Shown here: in pieces, positions 19,307 through 27,985 of the stretch
Position numbering within the stretch: position 1 is the stretch's first letter
How the letters are laid out: every line of letters begins with the position of its first letter
Origin: an uncultured Selenomonadaceae bacterium
GTDB taxonomy: Bacteria; Bacillota; Negativicutes; Selenomonadales; Selenomonadaceae
Length of the DNA stretch: 64,000 nt
Assembly: GCA_937902665.1 (NCBI GenBank)
Contig: CALELM010000101.1
Location: 24,947 to 88,946 of the forward strand
Direction of reading: 5' to 3'
Notes under the pieces: generated by a model
What the model was told of the DNA's origin: nothing
The model's database searches: none
The model's input: the letters and a program-made list of their open reading frames with translations, nothing else
Position numbers and translations under genes: made by a program

Positions 19307-20308
19307 TTATTTTGCCATAGCTTCCTGAACTGCAACTGCCACAGCAACAGACATGCCAACCATCGGATTGTTTCCTGCACCGATAAGTCCCATCATGTCA
19401 ACGTGAGCCGGAACAGAGGAAGAGCCTGCGAACTGCGCATCGGAATGCATACGTCCCATCGTGTCCGTCATACCATAGGAAGCCGGGCCTGCTGCCATGT
19501 TGTCAGGATGCAGGGTACGTCCCGTACCGCCGCCGGACGCAACGGAGAAATACTTCTTGCCCTGCTCGATGCACTCCTTCTTGTAGCAGCCTGCCACTGG
19601 ATGCTGGAAGCGAGTCGGGTTCGTGGAATTGCCCGTGATAGAAATATCAACGCCTTCCTTGTGCATGATAGCAACGCCTTCCTGCACGGAATCAGCACCA
19701 TAGCAACGAACGTTGGAACGGACACCATCGGAATACTTGATTTCCTCAACAACGTTGACCTCGTTCTTCTTGTAGTCATAGTCCGTGCAAACATAAGTGA
19801 ATCCATTGATGCGGCTGATAATTTGGGCAGCATCCTTTCCGAGACCGTTCAGGATAACACGCAAAGGATTCTTGCGAACCTTGTTTGCTGTCTGCGCAAT
19901 ACCGATAGCTCCCTCAGCAGCGGCAAAGGACTCATGGCCTGCAAGGAATGCAAAGCATTCTGCTTCCTCGGAAAGAAGCATAGCAGCAAGGTTTCCATGG
20001 CCCAGACCAACCTTGCGGTGATCTGCAACAGAACCCGGAACACAGAAAGCCTGCAAGCCTTCACCGATTGCCTTTGCGGCATCAACAGCCTTCGTGCAGT
20101 TCTTCTTGATTGCAATAGCAGCACCCAGCGTGTAAGCCCATGCAGCATTCTCGAATGCGATGGGCTGGAGATCCTTTACGATTTTGGCAGGATCGATACC
20201 CTTTTCATCGCAAATCTTCTTTGCATCCTCGATGGAAGCAATACCATACTGCTTGCAAACCTCATTGATTTTATCAATACGGCGTTCATAGCCTTCGAAT
20301 AATGACAT
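19307..20308 (-). CDS. GGGtGRT protein
   Basis: This protein of about 333 aa contains the family signature ASGGGTGRTLHPDNMAAGPAS near residues 270-290, plus the conserved SVADHRKVGLGHGNLAAML and AGHESFAAAEGAIGIAQ blocks. The biochemical role is not known to me. In anaerobes it is regularly next to a NifU-like scaffold, as here (47 bases after it), which suggests a partnership in iron-sulfur or related chemistry. The second ATG (20308) is chosen for its spacing from AGGA; the first (20317) sits on the ribosome site. It is the last gene before a strong terminator. Confidence 0.85.
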   Translation of the reverse strand: MSLFEGYERRIDKINEVCKQYGIASIEDAKKICDEKGIDPAKIVKDLQPIAFENAAWAYTLGAAIAIKKNCTKAVDAAKAIGEGLQAFCVPGSVADHRKVGLGHGNLAAMLLSEEAECFAFLAGHESFAAAEGAIGIAQTANKVRKNPLRVILNGLGKDAAQIISRINGFTYVCTDYDYKKNEVNVVEEIKYSDGVRSNVRCYGADSVQEGVAIMHKEGVDISITGNSTNPTRFQHPVAGCYKKECIEQGKKYFSVASGGGTGRTLHPDNMAAGPASYGMTDTMGRMHSDAQFAGSSSVPAHVDMMGLIGAGNNPMVGMSVAVAVAVQEAMAK

Positions 20309-20355
20309 TCTATTCATTCCTTCCTGTTATCTCTAGTTTCACGGCAAACGCAAAA

Positions 20356-21051
20356 TTACTCTTCGCGCGGATCAATCGTCTTGACAGCATCAGCGAAACG
20401 ACCCTTTGTGCTCGTGTTGGACTTGATTGCCTCGTTTGCATCCTTGCCCTTGCGAACAGCTTCCATGACTTTGCCAAGCTGAACGACCTCATAACCAATG
20501 ACACGGCCTTCCTTGTCAAGGCCGAGCTTCGTAACATAACCCTCAGCGAGTTCGAGATAACGAGGACCTTTCTTCAGCGTGCTGTAGAGCGTACCCGTCT
20601 GGCTGCGGAGTCCCTTGCCAAGATCGTCAAGGCCTGCACCGATTGGCAAGCCATCATCAGAGAATGCCGTCTGGCTGCGGCCATAAGCAATCTGCAGGAA
20701 GAGCTCGCGCATTGCCGTATTGATAGCATCGCACACAAGGTCCGTGTTCAGTGCTTCCAAAACTGTAAGTCCTGGAAGGATCTCAGCTGCCATAGCTGCG
20801 GAATGAGTCATGCCGGAGCATCCGATCGTTTCAACAAGAGCCTCCTGAATAATGCCGTCCTTGACATTCAAGGTCAGCTTGCAGGCACCCTGCTGAGGAG
20901 CGCACCAGCCAATACCGTGCGTAAGACCGCTGATATCCTGCACATTCTTGGATTTTACCCACTTGCCTTCCTCTGGGATCGGAGCTGCGCCATGATGTAC
21001 TTCCTGCGCTACGCATGCCATGTCTTCCACTTTTTGTGAATAAGCAATCAT
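20356..21051 (-). CDS. NifU-like iron-sulfur cluster assembly scaffold-type protein (GGGtGRT partner)
   Basis: This protein of about 231 aa has an N-terminal part with HHGAAPIPEEGK and GIGWCAPQQGACKLTLNVKDG, and a Cys within EALVETIGCSGMTHSAAMAAEI, resembling the IscU/NifU scaffold core. A long C-terminal part (from about 150) has GLRSQTGTLYSTLKKGPRYLELAEGY. Only some of the three scaffold cysteines fit the classical pattern, so cluster binding is inferred. The ATG at 21051 follows AGGA at nine bases. It is grouped with the GGGtGRT gene and follows the glycolytic genes. Confidence 0.75.
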   Translation of the reverse strand: MIAYSQKVEDMACVAQEVHHGAAPIPEEGKWVKSKNVQDISGLTHGIGWCAPQQGACKLTLNVKDGIIQEALVETIGCSGMTHSAAMAAEILPGLTVLEALNTDLVCDAINTAMRELFLQIAYGRSQTAFSDDGLPIGAGLDDLGKGLRSQTGTLYSTLKKGPRYLELAEGYVTKLGLDKEGRVIGYEVVQLGKVMEAVRKGKDANEAIKSNTSTKGRFADAVKTIDPREE

Positions 21052-21103
21052 TGTTCGTATTCCTCTCTTTTCTAAATTTATATAACTACTCAAGAGCCGC
21101 CCC

Positions 21104-21149
21104 ATGAAGCGGAAGTGCTAGCAAGGGGATATCCCCTCTTCTGCTTCAT
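21104..21149. repeat. Long imperfect hairpin between gpmI and the NifU-like gene
   Basis: Outer arms ATGAAGC/GCTTCAT and inner arms AAGGGGAT/ATCCCCT form a 46-base near-palindrome. It lacks a T-run on the minus strand, so it may be an mRNA processing or stability element, or a weak terminator separating the glycolytic operon from the GGGtGRT pair. Confidence 0.6.
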
Positions 21150-21192
21150 AAAGAAAGCTCCCATCCTGCACCTGTAAAGGGTACCTCTCTAA

Positions 21193-22740
21193 TCAAAATT
21201 CAACGAGATTCTTTCCCGTCATTTCCTTTGGAATCTCCACACCCGCAAGAGTCAAGAGGGTTGGAGCGATATCGCAAAGAGCCCCGTCGCCGACAGACTT
21301 CACGCGATCGGAAACAACGATGAACGGAACTGGATTTGTTGTATGCTTCGTAAACGGCTGATTGTTTTCATAATCCATCATCTTGTCTGCATTTCCGTGA
21401 TCTGCCGTAATGCAAACCTCGCCGCCCATCTCACGAATTGCTTCCACGCAGCGTCCAACGCAGGTATCCACCGTTTCTACCGCCTTGATGACGGCAGGGA
21501 ATACCCCCGTATGCCCTACCATGTCACAGTTTGCATAATTCAAAATGATGAAATCGAACTTACCTGACTTGATTGCCTCAACGACCTTGTCCGTAACCTC
21601 GACAGCACTCATCTCTGGCTGCAAGTCGTAAGTAGCAACCTTTGGCGAGTTAACAAGGATACGCTCCTCACCCTCGTAGGATGTCTCGACACCGCCGTTG
21701 AAGAAGAACGTAACATGTGCATACTTCTCTGTCTCGGCAATGCGAAGCTGCGTCATTCCCTGATTTTGGATAACTTCGCCAAGCGTGTTGTCTATGGACT
21801 CCGGAGGGAATGCAACCTCTACGTTCATGCCGTCCTCATACTGGGAGAACGTAGCAAACGGTATTTTGAGGTTCTCGTCACGCTCGAAGCCGTCAAAGAC
21901 CTCATCCGTAAAGGCATGCGTCATCTGGCGGGCACGGTCTGGACGGAAGTTGAAGAAGATAGCGCCATCACCATTCTTCATGCCTTCATATCCCTTGACC
22001 ACGAAAGGAATCACGAACTCATCCGTAACACCCTCTGGCTTTTCCGTCGTATCTGCATAACTCGCAAGAAGGCCTTCCACTGCCGAGTCCGCACTGACAC
22101 CCTCCGCATGAGCCAACGCCTCATAGGCCTTTACCTCACGCTCCCAGCGCTTGTCGCGATCCATTGCATAATAACGGCCGCTGACCGTAGCAATCTTGCC
22201 AACGCCAATCTCCTTGCATTTCGCTTCAAGCTCTTCGAGATATGCCTGCGCACTCTTTGGCGGAACGTCACGGCCATCGAGGAATGCATGAACGTAAACC
22301 TCTGCAATGCCATTTCTCTTTGCCAGCTCCAAAAGAGCATAGAGATGGTCGCAATGGCTATGCACACCGCCCGGCGAAACAAGCCCCATCAGATGAAGCG
22401 CGCCGTTTGCTGCCTTGATACCGTTCACGATAGAAAGAAACGCTTCATTCTTGAAGAAGTCCCCGTTCCTGATATCGCGCGTTATGCGGGTAAGCTGCTG
22501 ATAAATGATGCGGCCGGCACCGATATTCGTATGTCCGACCTCGGAATTCCCCATCTGCCCATCTGGCAATCCGACATACTCACCGGATGCCTGCAGCTGG
22601 CTGTTTTTGTAGTCCTTGAAAAGACCATCGAGAACCGGAGTCTTAGCAAGCTGAACAGCATTGTTCTTATCTGCGGGATCGCCGATTCCGCAACCGTCCA
22701 TGATGATAAGAGCTACCGGCGCATTCTTGAGTTTTGCCAT
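21193..22740 (-). CDS. gpmI: 2,3-bisphosphoglycerate-independent phosphoglycerate mutase
   Basis: This 515-aa protein of the alkaline-phosphatase superfamily has ALIIMDGCGIGD (metal-binding Asp), QMGNSEVGHTNIGAGR (catalytic Ser), FLDGRDVPPKSA and the C-terminal ITADHGNADKM. It interconverts 3- and 2-phosphoglycerate with manganese. The start MAKLKNAP at 22740 is preceded by AGGAG at seven bases; an in-frame ATG upstream (22773) has no ribosome site. It is the last gene of gapA-pgk-tpiA-gpmI; no enolase gene follows. Confidence 0.97.
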   Translation of the reverse strand: MAKLKNAPVALIIMDGCGIGDPADKNNAVQLAKTPVLDGLFKDYKNSQLQASGEYVGLPDGQMGNSEVGHTNIGAGRIIYQQLTRITRDIRNGDFFKNEAFLSIVNGIKAANGALHLMGLVSPGGVHSHCDHLYALLELAKRNGIAEVYVHAFLDGRDVPPKSAQAYLEELEAKCKEIGVGKIATVSGRYYAMDRDKRWEREVKAYEALAHAEGVSADSAVEGLLASYADTTEKPEGVTDEFVIPFVVKGYEGMKNGDGAIFFNFRPDRARQMTHAFTDEVFDGFERDENLKIPFATFSQYEDGMNVEVAFPPESIDNTLGEVIQNQGMTQLRIAETEKYAHVTFFFNGGVETSYEGEERILVNSPKVATYDLQPEMSAVEVTDKVVEAIKSGKFDFIILNYANCDMVGHTGVFPAVIKAVETVDTCVGRCVEAIREMGGEVCITADHGNADKMMDYENNQPFTKHTTNPVPFIVVSDRVKSVGDGALCDIAPTLLTLAGVEIPKEMTGKNLVEF

Positions 22741-22763
22741 ATGTCTACTCCTAACTGAATGAC

Positions 22764-22782
22764 AGGGGAGCAAGGCTCCCCT
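22764..22782. repeat. Perfect hairpin between tpiA and gpmI
   Basis: AGGGGAGC and GCTCCCCT pair perfectly around AAG, 24 bases before the gpmI start. There is no T-run, so it is more likely an mRNA stability or processing element within the operon than a terminator. Confidence 0.6.
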
Positions 22783-22802
22783 AGGGAATCATCTGCGAAA
22801 AA

Positions 22803-23555
22803 TCAAAAATTGACGATTGCGCTGAAATCCTTTGCCTTCAAGGACGCACCGCCAACAAGAGCACCATCCACGTTCGGCTGCTTCATGAGATCCTTGATCG
22901 TAGCAGGCTTTACGCTGCCGCCATACTGGATACGGATAGCATCTGCTGCTTCCTGATTGAATTTCTTTGCGACTGCCTCACGGATTGCCTTGCAGACCTC
23001 CTCAGCCTGCTCAAAGGTAGCCGTCTTACCCGTCCCGATTGCCCAAATCGGCTCGTAAGCAATAACCAGCTGAGCAACCTCCTCTGCCTGGAAGCCCTCC
23101 AAAGCAGCGTTGATCTGCCCAACAACATGGTCAATATACTTGCCGGCCTCACGAACCTCAAGGGACTCTCCGCAGCAAATGATCGGCGTGATGCCTGCAG
23201 CAAAAGCTGCCTTGGCACGCTTGTTTACGCCCTCATCCGTTTCGCCAAAATAATCACGTCTTTCGGAATGCCCAAGCACGCAATACGTTACACCGATCTC
23301 GTTGAGCATATCCGTGGAAATCTCGCCGGTATAAGCACCGCTCTTTTCCCAATGAACGTTCTGTGCGCCAACCTTGATATTCGTCCCGCATGCAGCATCT
23401 GCAATCGCAGCCAATGCCGTAGCAGTCGGGCAAACAACAATCTCAACCTCGTTGTTGTCCTTGACCAGCGGAGCAAGCCCACGAACGAGGTTCTTGCCTG
23501 CCGCAATCGTATTGTTCATTTTCCAGTTGCCTGCAATAATTGGTTTTCTTGCCAT
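22803..23555 (-). CDS. tpiA: Triosephosphate isomerase
   Basis: This 250-aa TIM barrel has the substrate Lys in IIAGNWKMNN, the catalytic His in YCVLGHSERR, and the catalytic Glu in VIAYEPIWAIGTGKTA. It interconverts dihydroxyacetone phosphate and glyceraldehyde-3-phosphate. The second ATG (23555) is the better start, eight bases from GGAGG. Confidence 0.97.
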   Translation of the reverse strand: MARKPIIAGNWKMNNTIAAGKNLVRGLAPLVKDNNEVEIVVCPTATALAAIADAACGTNIKVGAQNVHWEKSGAYTGEISTDMLNEIGVTYCVLGHSERRDYFGETDEGVNKRAKAAFAAGITPIICCGESLEVREAGKYIDHVVGQINAALEGFQAEEVAQLVIAYEPIWAIGTGKTATFEQAEEVCKAIREAVAKKFNQEAADAIRIQYGGSVKPATIKDLMKQPNVDGALVGGASLKAKDFSAIVNF

Positions 23556-23641
23556 TCCCATTTCCTCCTATAGCTCTATCGCACTATTTCCCGCAAAACG
23601 AAGCAACGAGAGCCACTCGCCGCTCCGCCCTGCACATCATC

Positions 23642-24853
23642 TTATTTGTCCGCAATCGCAGCAATGCCCGGCATTTCCTTGCCTTCCAAGAACTCAAGCG
23701 TTGCGCCGCCGCCCGTGGATACATGGGAAATCTTTTCCGTCAAGCCAGTCTTCTTGAGAGCTGCAACGGAATCACCGCCACCAACAATGGAAACTGCACC
23801 GTTTTCCGTAGCTTCGGCAACAGCCTTTGCAACAGCCAGCGTGCCGCTTGCAAAATCATCAAACTCGAACACGCCCATAGGACCATTCCAAACAACAGTC
23901 TTAGCGCCTTCAAGAGCCTTCACATACTCCTTGGAGGTCTCATCGCCGGAATCCAGTGCCTCCCAGCCATCTTCCACCTGATCAACCGGAACAATCTTCG
24001 TCTGCCCTTCCGTTGCATATTTCGGATCTGCAGGGAACATGTTGGAAACCTTGACATCGAGCGGAAGGATTACCTTTACGCCCTTCTCCTCAGCCTTCTT
24101 CAAAAGGTCACGGGCAAGGTCATACTTGTCAGGCTCGCACAAGGAATTGCCGATAGGAAGTCCCTTCGCTGCATCAAAGGTATGTGCCATACCGCCGCCG
24201 ATAATGATCGTGTCAACCTTCTCGATCAAGTTGGAAATAACGCCGATCTTGTCGGAAACCTTTGCACCGCCGAGAATTGCAACAAACGGACGCTGCGGAT
24301 TCTCAAGAGCCTTTCCGATATAGTCAATTTCCTTCTCCATGAGGAAGCCTGCCACAGTCTCAAGATACTTTGGAACTCCTGCATTGGAAGCATGCCCGCG
24401 ATGAGCAACACCGAATGCATCGTCCACGGCAACATCAGCCAAAGCAGCAAGCTGTTTTGCAAACTCCGGATCGTTCTTCTTCTCTGCTTTGTGATAGCGA
24501 AGATTCTCAAGGAGAAGCACTTCACCAGCCTGCAAGTCAGCCGCAGCCTTCTCTGCCTCAGGTCCTACGCAATCCGGTGCCCACTTGACTTCCTTCTTCA
24601 AAAGCTCTGCAAGGCGTGCCTGAATCGGCTTCGTGGAGAACTGCGGCTCACGAGCTTCTGTCGGGCGACCGAGATGGCATGCGAGAATCACCGCAGCGCC
24701 ATTTTCCAAAAGATAGTTAATCGTAGGCAGCGCACGAACGATACGCGTGTCATTGGTGATGTTCTGGTTCTCGTCCATTGGCACATTGAAGTCCACGCGG
24801 ACAAACACCTTTTTGCCTTTTACGTCAATATCCTTCAGGCTTTTCTTATTCAT
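23642..24853 (-). CDS. pgk: Phosphoglycerate kinase
   Basis: This 403-aa protein has VFVRVDFNVPMDENQ, the basic-patch segment LACHLGRPTE, and the nucleotide-site glycine-rich VSIVGGGDSVAA. It transfers the acyl phosphate of 1,3-bisphosphoglycerate to ADP. ATG 24853 has GGAGG eight bases upstream and is preferred over 24868. It is second in the glycolytic operon. Confidence 0.97.
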   Translation of the reverse strand: MNKKSLKDIDVKGKKVFVRVDFNVPMDENQNITNDTRIVRALPTINYLLENGAAVILACHLGRPTEAREPQFSTKPIQARLAELLKKEVKWAPDCVGPEAEKAAADLQAGEVLLLENLRYHKAEKKNDPEFAKQLAALADVAVDDAFGVAHRGHASNAGVPKYLETVAGFLMEKEIDYIGKALENPQRPFVAILGGAKVSDKIGVISNLIEKVDTIIIGGGMAHTFDAAKGLPIGNSLCEPDKYDLARDLLKKAEEKGVKVILPLDVKVSNMFPADPKYATEGQTKIVPVDQVEDGWEALDSGDETSKEYVKALEGAKTVVWNGPMGVFEFDDFASGTLAVAKAVAEATENGAVSIVGGGDSVAALKKTGLTEKISHVSTGGGATLEFLEGKEMPGIAAIADK

Positions 24854-24890
24854 TTTCTCAACCTCCATTTTATCTAGTGCAACAAAACAA

Positions 24891-24917
24891 GGCCCGGCCC
24901 AAACGAAAGGCCGGACC
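24891..24917 (-). terminator. GC-rich hairpin (possible attenuator) between gapA and pgk
   Basis: On the minus strand GGTCCGGCC and GGCCGGGCC pair around TTTCGTTTG and are followed by TTGTTTTG, a weak T-run. It may let only part of the gapA transcripts continue into pgk-tpiA-gpmI. Confidence 0.55.
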
Positions 24918-24950
24918 TCAAGAGATCGTTACTCAATATGCTGTTATCAA

Positions 24951-25964
24951 TTACTTGAGTTCAGCGAAGTACTTGATCGTGCGAACCATCTGGCTCGTGT
25001 AGCTGTTCTCGTTATCGTACCAGGAAACAACCTGTACCTGCGTCTGGCCGTTGCCGATCGGGCTAACCATCGTCTGCGTTGCATCGAAGAGGGAGCCATA
25101 ACGCATGCCAACGATATCGCTGGAAACGATTTCGTCCGTGTTGTAGCCGAAGGACTCCGTAGCCTGAGCCTTCATAGCTGCATTAACCTCATCCACAGTA
25201 ACTTCCTTGTCAACAACAGCAAAGAGAAGCGTCGTGGAACCCGTCGGAGTCGGGACGCGCTGAGCAGCACCGATGAGCTTGCCCTTCAGTTCAGGAATAA
25301 CAAGGCCGATTGCCTTTGCTGCGCCCGTGGAGTTCGGAACGATGTTGCAAGCTGCTGCACGGCTGCGGCGGAGGTCACCCTTGCGCTGCGGGCCATCAAG
25401 CGTCATCTGGTCGCCAGTATAAGCGTGAATCGTAGCCATGATACCGCTCTTGATTGGAGCGAGATCATTCAGTGCCTTAGCCATCGGAGCAAGGCAGTTC
25501 GTCGTGCAGGAAGCAGCGGAAATCACCTTGTCATCCGTAGTAAGTGTCTTGTGGTTAACATTGTACACAATCGTCGGGAGGTCATTGCCAGCCGGTGCGG
25601 AAATAACGACCTTCTTTGCACCTGCCTCAAGATGAGCCGAAGCCTTTTCCTTGGAAGTATAGAAGCCCGTGCACTCGAGAACAACATCTACATCATGCTT
25701 GCCCCAAGGAATCTCCTGAGCCTTCGCGCATGCATAAATCTTGATTTCCTTGCCATTTACCGTGATGGAATCCTCGCCAGCTTCAACCTTGTCTGCATAC
25801 TTGTACTTGCCCTGGGAAGAATCATACTTGAGAAGATGAGCGAGCATCTTCGGGCTCGTGAGGTCGTTGATTGCAACAACTTCATAACCCTCTGCATCAA
25901 ACATCTGACGGAATGCAAGACGACCGATACGACCAAAACCATTGATCGCTACTTTTACTGCCAT
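24951..25964 (-). CDS. gapA: Glyceraldehyde-3-phosphate dehydrogenase
   Basis: The 337-aa protein begins [20 protein letters not shown] (NAD fold) and carries the catalytic [13 protein letters not shown]. It oxidises glyceraldehyde-3-phosphate to 1,3-bisphosphoglycerate. It is first in the glycolytic run. A leader of about 130 bases separates it from a strong promoter. Confidence 0.97.
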   Translation of the reverse strand: MAVKVAINGFGRIGRLAFRQMFDAEGYEVVAINDLTSPKMLAHLLKYDSSQGKYKYADKVEAGEDSITVNGKEIKIYACAKAQEIPWGKHDVDVVLECTGFYTSKEKASAHLEAGAKKVVISAPAGNDLPTIVYNVNHKTLTTDDKVISAASCTTNCLAPMAKALNDLAPIKSGIMATIHAYTGDQMTLDGPQRKGDLRRSRAAACNIVPNSTGAAKAIGLVIPELKGKLIGAAQRVPTPTGSTTLLFAVVDKEVTVDEVNAAMKAQATESFGYNTDEIVSSDIVGMRYGSLFDATQTMVSPIGNGQTQVQVVSWYDNENSYTSQMVRTIKYFAELK

Positions 25965-26107
25965 TGAAAAATACCCCCTAAAATTTTGTGAAGTTTTCCG
26001 AAGGTTTTCCCTCCGAATCCTATTTCAAGTCAAGCTTCAAAAGCATCACTGCTTGGCTGAAAACACCTTTTTACACCGTCTCACTAGACTGAGTTTTCAC
26101 ATTCTTA

Positions 26108-26137
26108 ATATTACAACAACTCTGATAGTATTGTCAA
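26108..26137 (-). promoter_or_regulatory. Promoter of the gapA glycolytic operon
   Basis: On the minus strand a perfect TTGACA and TAATAT are 18 bp apart. The likely start of transcription is near 26100, giving a leader of about 135 bases. An imperfect CTCA...TGAG repeat lies just after it, but no regulator site can be assigned. Confidence 0.75.
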
Positions 26138-26236
26138 TAAATTTATCAAAAAATTCAAAATGCAGAAGCTTTTTCAAAAGCCGCGATCCTCCGGCACACA
26201 GGAAAGGGGACAGCGGCCGTTTTTCCTGCCGCTTCC

Positions 26237-27625
26237 TCACTTGTCTGCTGTACCTTCTTCCACCTGCTCTATTTTCTCTGCAGCAAGGAGCGCCTGCACC
26301 AAAATAGCGCATTCCAGACGCTTTTTCTGGATTTCGCAGCCAATCTCATAAGGCTTGCGGATATCTCCGTGGAAAAGGTCTGCATTCGCATGGCAGCCGC
26401 CGCTGCAAAAGAATCTTGCCCAGCAGTCCTTGCACTTCTCCTTGTTCAGCACATGCGATTCCCTGAAATACTGCGGCAGTTCCTTGTTCTGTACCCCCTC
26501 AAACACGTTGCCCAGCCGATAGCCTTCCCTGCCGACAAACTGATGGCACGGGTAAAGGTCACCATTTTCCGCCACGGCATAATACTCATGGCCGGCACCG
26601 CACCCTGCCAAACGCTTTGCCACGCATGGCCCGTTGGACAAGTCCATGTTGAAATGGAAAAAGAAAAAGCCCCTGCCTTCCCGATGCCGCTTCATGTACG
26701 CTTCCGTCAAACGGTCGTATTCCTCGTAAATGCGGGGCAGATCTGCCTCCGTAAAGCCAAGCGGATGATCCTTCAGCACTACAGGCTCCACAGAAAGCAC
26801 GTCAAAGCCTGCATCATGCATCGAAAGCACGTCCTCCGTGAAATCAAGGTTCTCCTTCGTGTAGGTACCGCGCATGTAGTAGTTTTTCCCCTCGCGCGAA
26901 TCCACAGCCTTCTTGAAGTTCTTGATAATGCGGCCATACGTCCCATTTCCTCCTGCATCAGGACGCATACGGTCATGAACCTCCTTGCGCCCATCTACAG
27001 AAAGGACCAACGAGATATTATTGTCATTCAGCCACGCAATATTTTCGTCATTCAGCAAAAGCCCATTGGTCGTAAGTGTCAGCTTGAACACCTTGCCCGT
27101 TTCCTTTTCCCTTTGGCGCACATACTCCGTCACAGCCTTGACCGTTTTCATGTTCATCAGCGGTTCCCCGCCAAAGAAATCGATCTCGCAATGCTTGCGG
27201 GGCCCGCAATGCGCAATGATATAATCAACAGCCGCTTTTCCAACCTCAGGACTCATAACAGCACGCTCTCCGCCATAGCTGCCCCCGTCCCCAAAGCAAT
27301 ACTTGCACCTCATGTTGCAATCCTGCGCTACCATCAGGCAAAGCGACTTTACCAGCCCTGTTTGCTTGAATGTTGGCGGAACGTCGATATCCGGAGCGAA
27401 AAGACCGCCCTCTTTCATCAGCTCATGAAGCTCCTCCAATGCCTCGCGAAGCTCCTCCTCCGAATAGACCCCTGACAGCTTTTCCACCACAGCATCATCA
27501 TTGCCGCCATCAAAGATATCCATCATGTCATAAATCATCTTGTCAATAACATGCACTGCACCGCTGTTGACATCCAGCAAGATATAACTCCCGTTCTGCT
27601 CAAACTTATGGATATTGGCTTTCAT
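26237..27625 (-). CDS. scfB: Radical SAM thioether maturase of the SCIFF peptide
   Basis: The 462-aa protein has a short RiPP-recognition-like N-terminal domain (residues 1-75), then the radical SAM cluster motif QDCNMRCKYCFG (Cys103, Cys107, Cys110) and FFGGEPLMN. A C-terminal SPASM region has several cysteines (NGPCVAKRLAGCGAGHEY, YPCHQF, CKDCWARFFCSGGCHA). SPASM maturases of this group form thioether bonds between Cys and other residues of the SCIFF precursor, which is encoded just upstream (scfA). Length and domain order fit. A terminator-like hairpin between scfA and this gene suggests much less enzyme than peptide is made. Confidence 0.93.
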   Translation of the reverse strand: MKANIHKFEQNGSYILLDVNSGAVHVIDKMIYDMMDIFDGGNDDAVVEKLSGVYSEEELREALEELHELMKEGGLFAPDIDVPPTFKQTGLVKSLCLMVAQDCNMRCKYCFGDGGSYGGERAVMSPEVGKAAVDYIIAHCGPRKHCEIDFFGGEPLMNMKTVKAVTEYVRQREKETGKVFKLTLTTNGLLLNDENIAWLNDNNISLVLSVDGRKEVHDRMRPDAGGNGTYGRIIKNFKKAVDSREGKNYYMRGTYTKENLDFTEDVLSMHDAGFDVLSVEPVVLKDHPLGFTEADLPRIYEEYDRLTEAYMKRHREGRGFFFFHFNMDLSNGPCVAKRLAGCGAGHEYYAVAENGDLYPCHQFVGREGYRLGNVFEGVQNKELPQYFRESHVLNKEKCKDCWARFFCSGGCHANADLFHGDIRKPYEIGCEIQKKRLECAILVQALLAAEKIEQVEEGTADK

Positions 27626-27668
27626 TCACCCATGCTCCTTCCTATACGGACAAACTCTATGTGAACAT

Positions 27669-27703
27669 GAAAAAAGCCCTCCCGCAAAAGGGAAGGCCCT
27701 TCT
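27669..27703 (-). terminator. Attenuator/terminator between scfA and scfB
   Basis: On the minus strand GGGCCTTCCC and GGGAGGGC pair around TTTTGC and are followed by six T, just after the scfA stop. Partial read-through would set the peptide-to-enzyme ratio. Confidence 0.8.
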
Positions 27704-27706
27704 CAA

Positions 27707-27847
27707 TTACTTCTCGCAAACCTGATTGCCGACCGTGCAGCTCGTCTTGCAAGCGGACTGGCACGATGCCTGGCACTCACCGCAGCCACCCTTCTTGACC
27801 GTGCTCTGCATGGAAGGCTTGTTTACCGTAACGATATGCTTCTTCAT
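27707..27847 (-). CDS. scfA: SCIFF (six cysteines in forty-five) ribosomal peptide precursor
   Basis: This 46-aa peptide starts MKKHIVTVNKPSMQST and has six Cys in its C-terminal half, in the order GGC, GEC, ASC, SAC, TSC, QVC. This is the defining pattern of the SCIFF family of ranthipeptides. GAGGAGG sits seven bases before the ATG. It is the substrate of the radical SAM maturase encoded 82 bases downstream. Ranthipeptides have been linked to signalling in clostridia; the role here is unknown. Confidence 0.95.
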   Translation of the reverse strand: MKKHIVTVNKPSMQSTVKKGGCGECQASCQSACKTSCTVGNQVCEK

Positions 27848-27879
27848 CTCAAAACCTCCTCATCTAAACATACACTGAT

Positions 27880-27908
27880 ATTTTACCATCTTTCCGCACT
27901 TCCTGCAA
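27880..27908 (-). promoter_or_regulatory. Promoter of scfA
   Basis: On the minus strand TTGCAG and TAAAAT are 17 bp apart, about 30 bases before the scfA start. Confidence 0.6.
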
Positions 27909-27985
27909 GGATACGATTGCAAAGACAATGCAGACCTTCACCTGTTATCTATCAGTGGATGCGGATGTCTCCTTATTTGCAAGCT

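Noticed and set aside
25965..26100. gapA leader considered as carrying a CggR-type operator
   Set aside because: Only weak imperfect repeats are visible and no regulator gene is adjacent.
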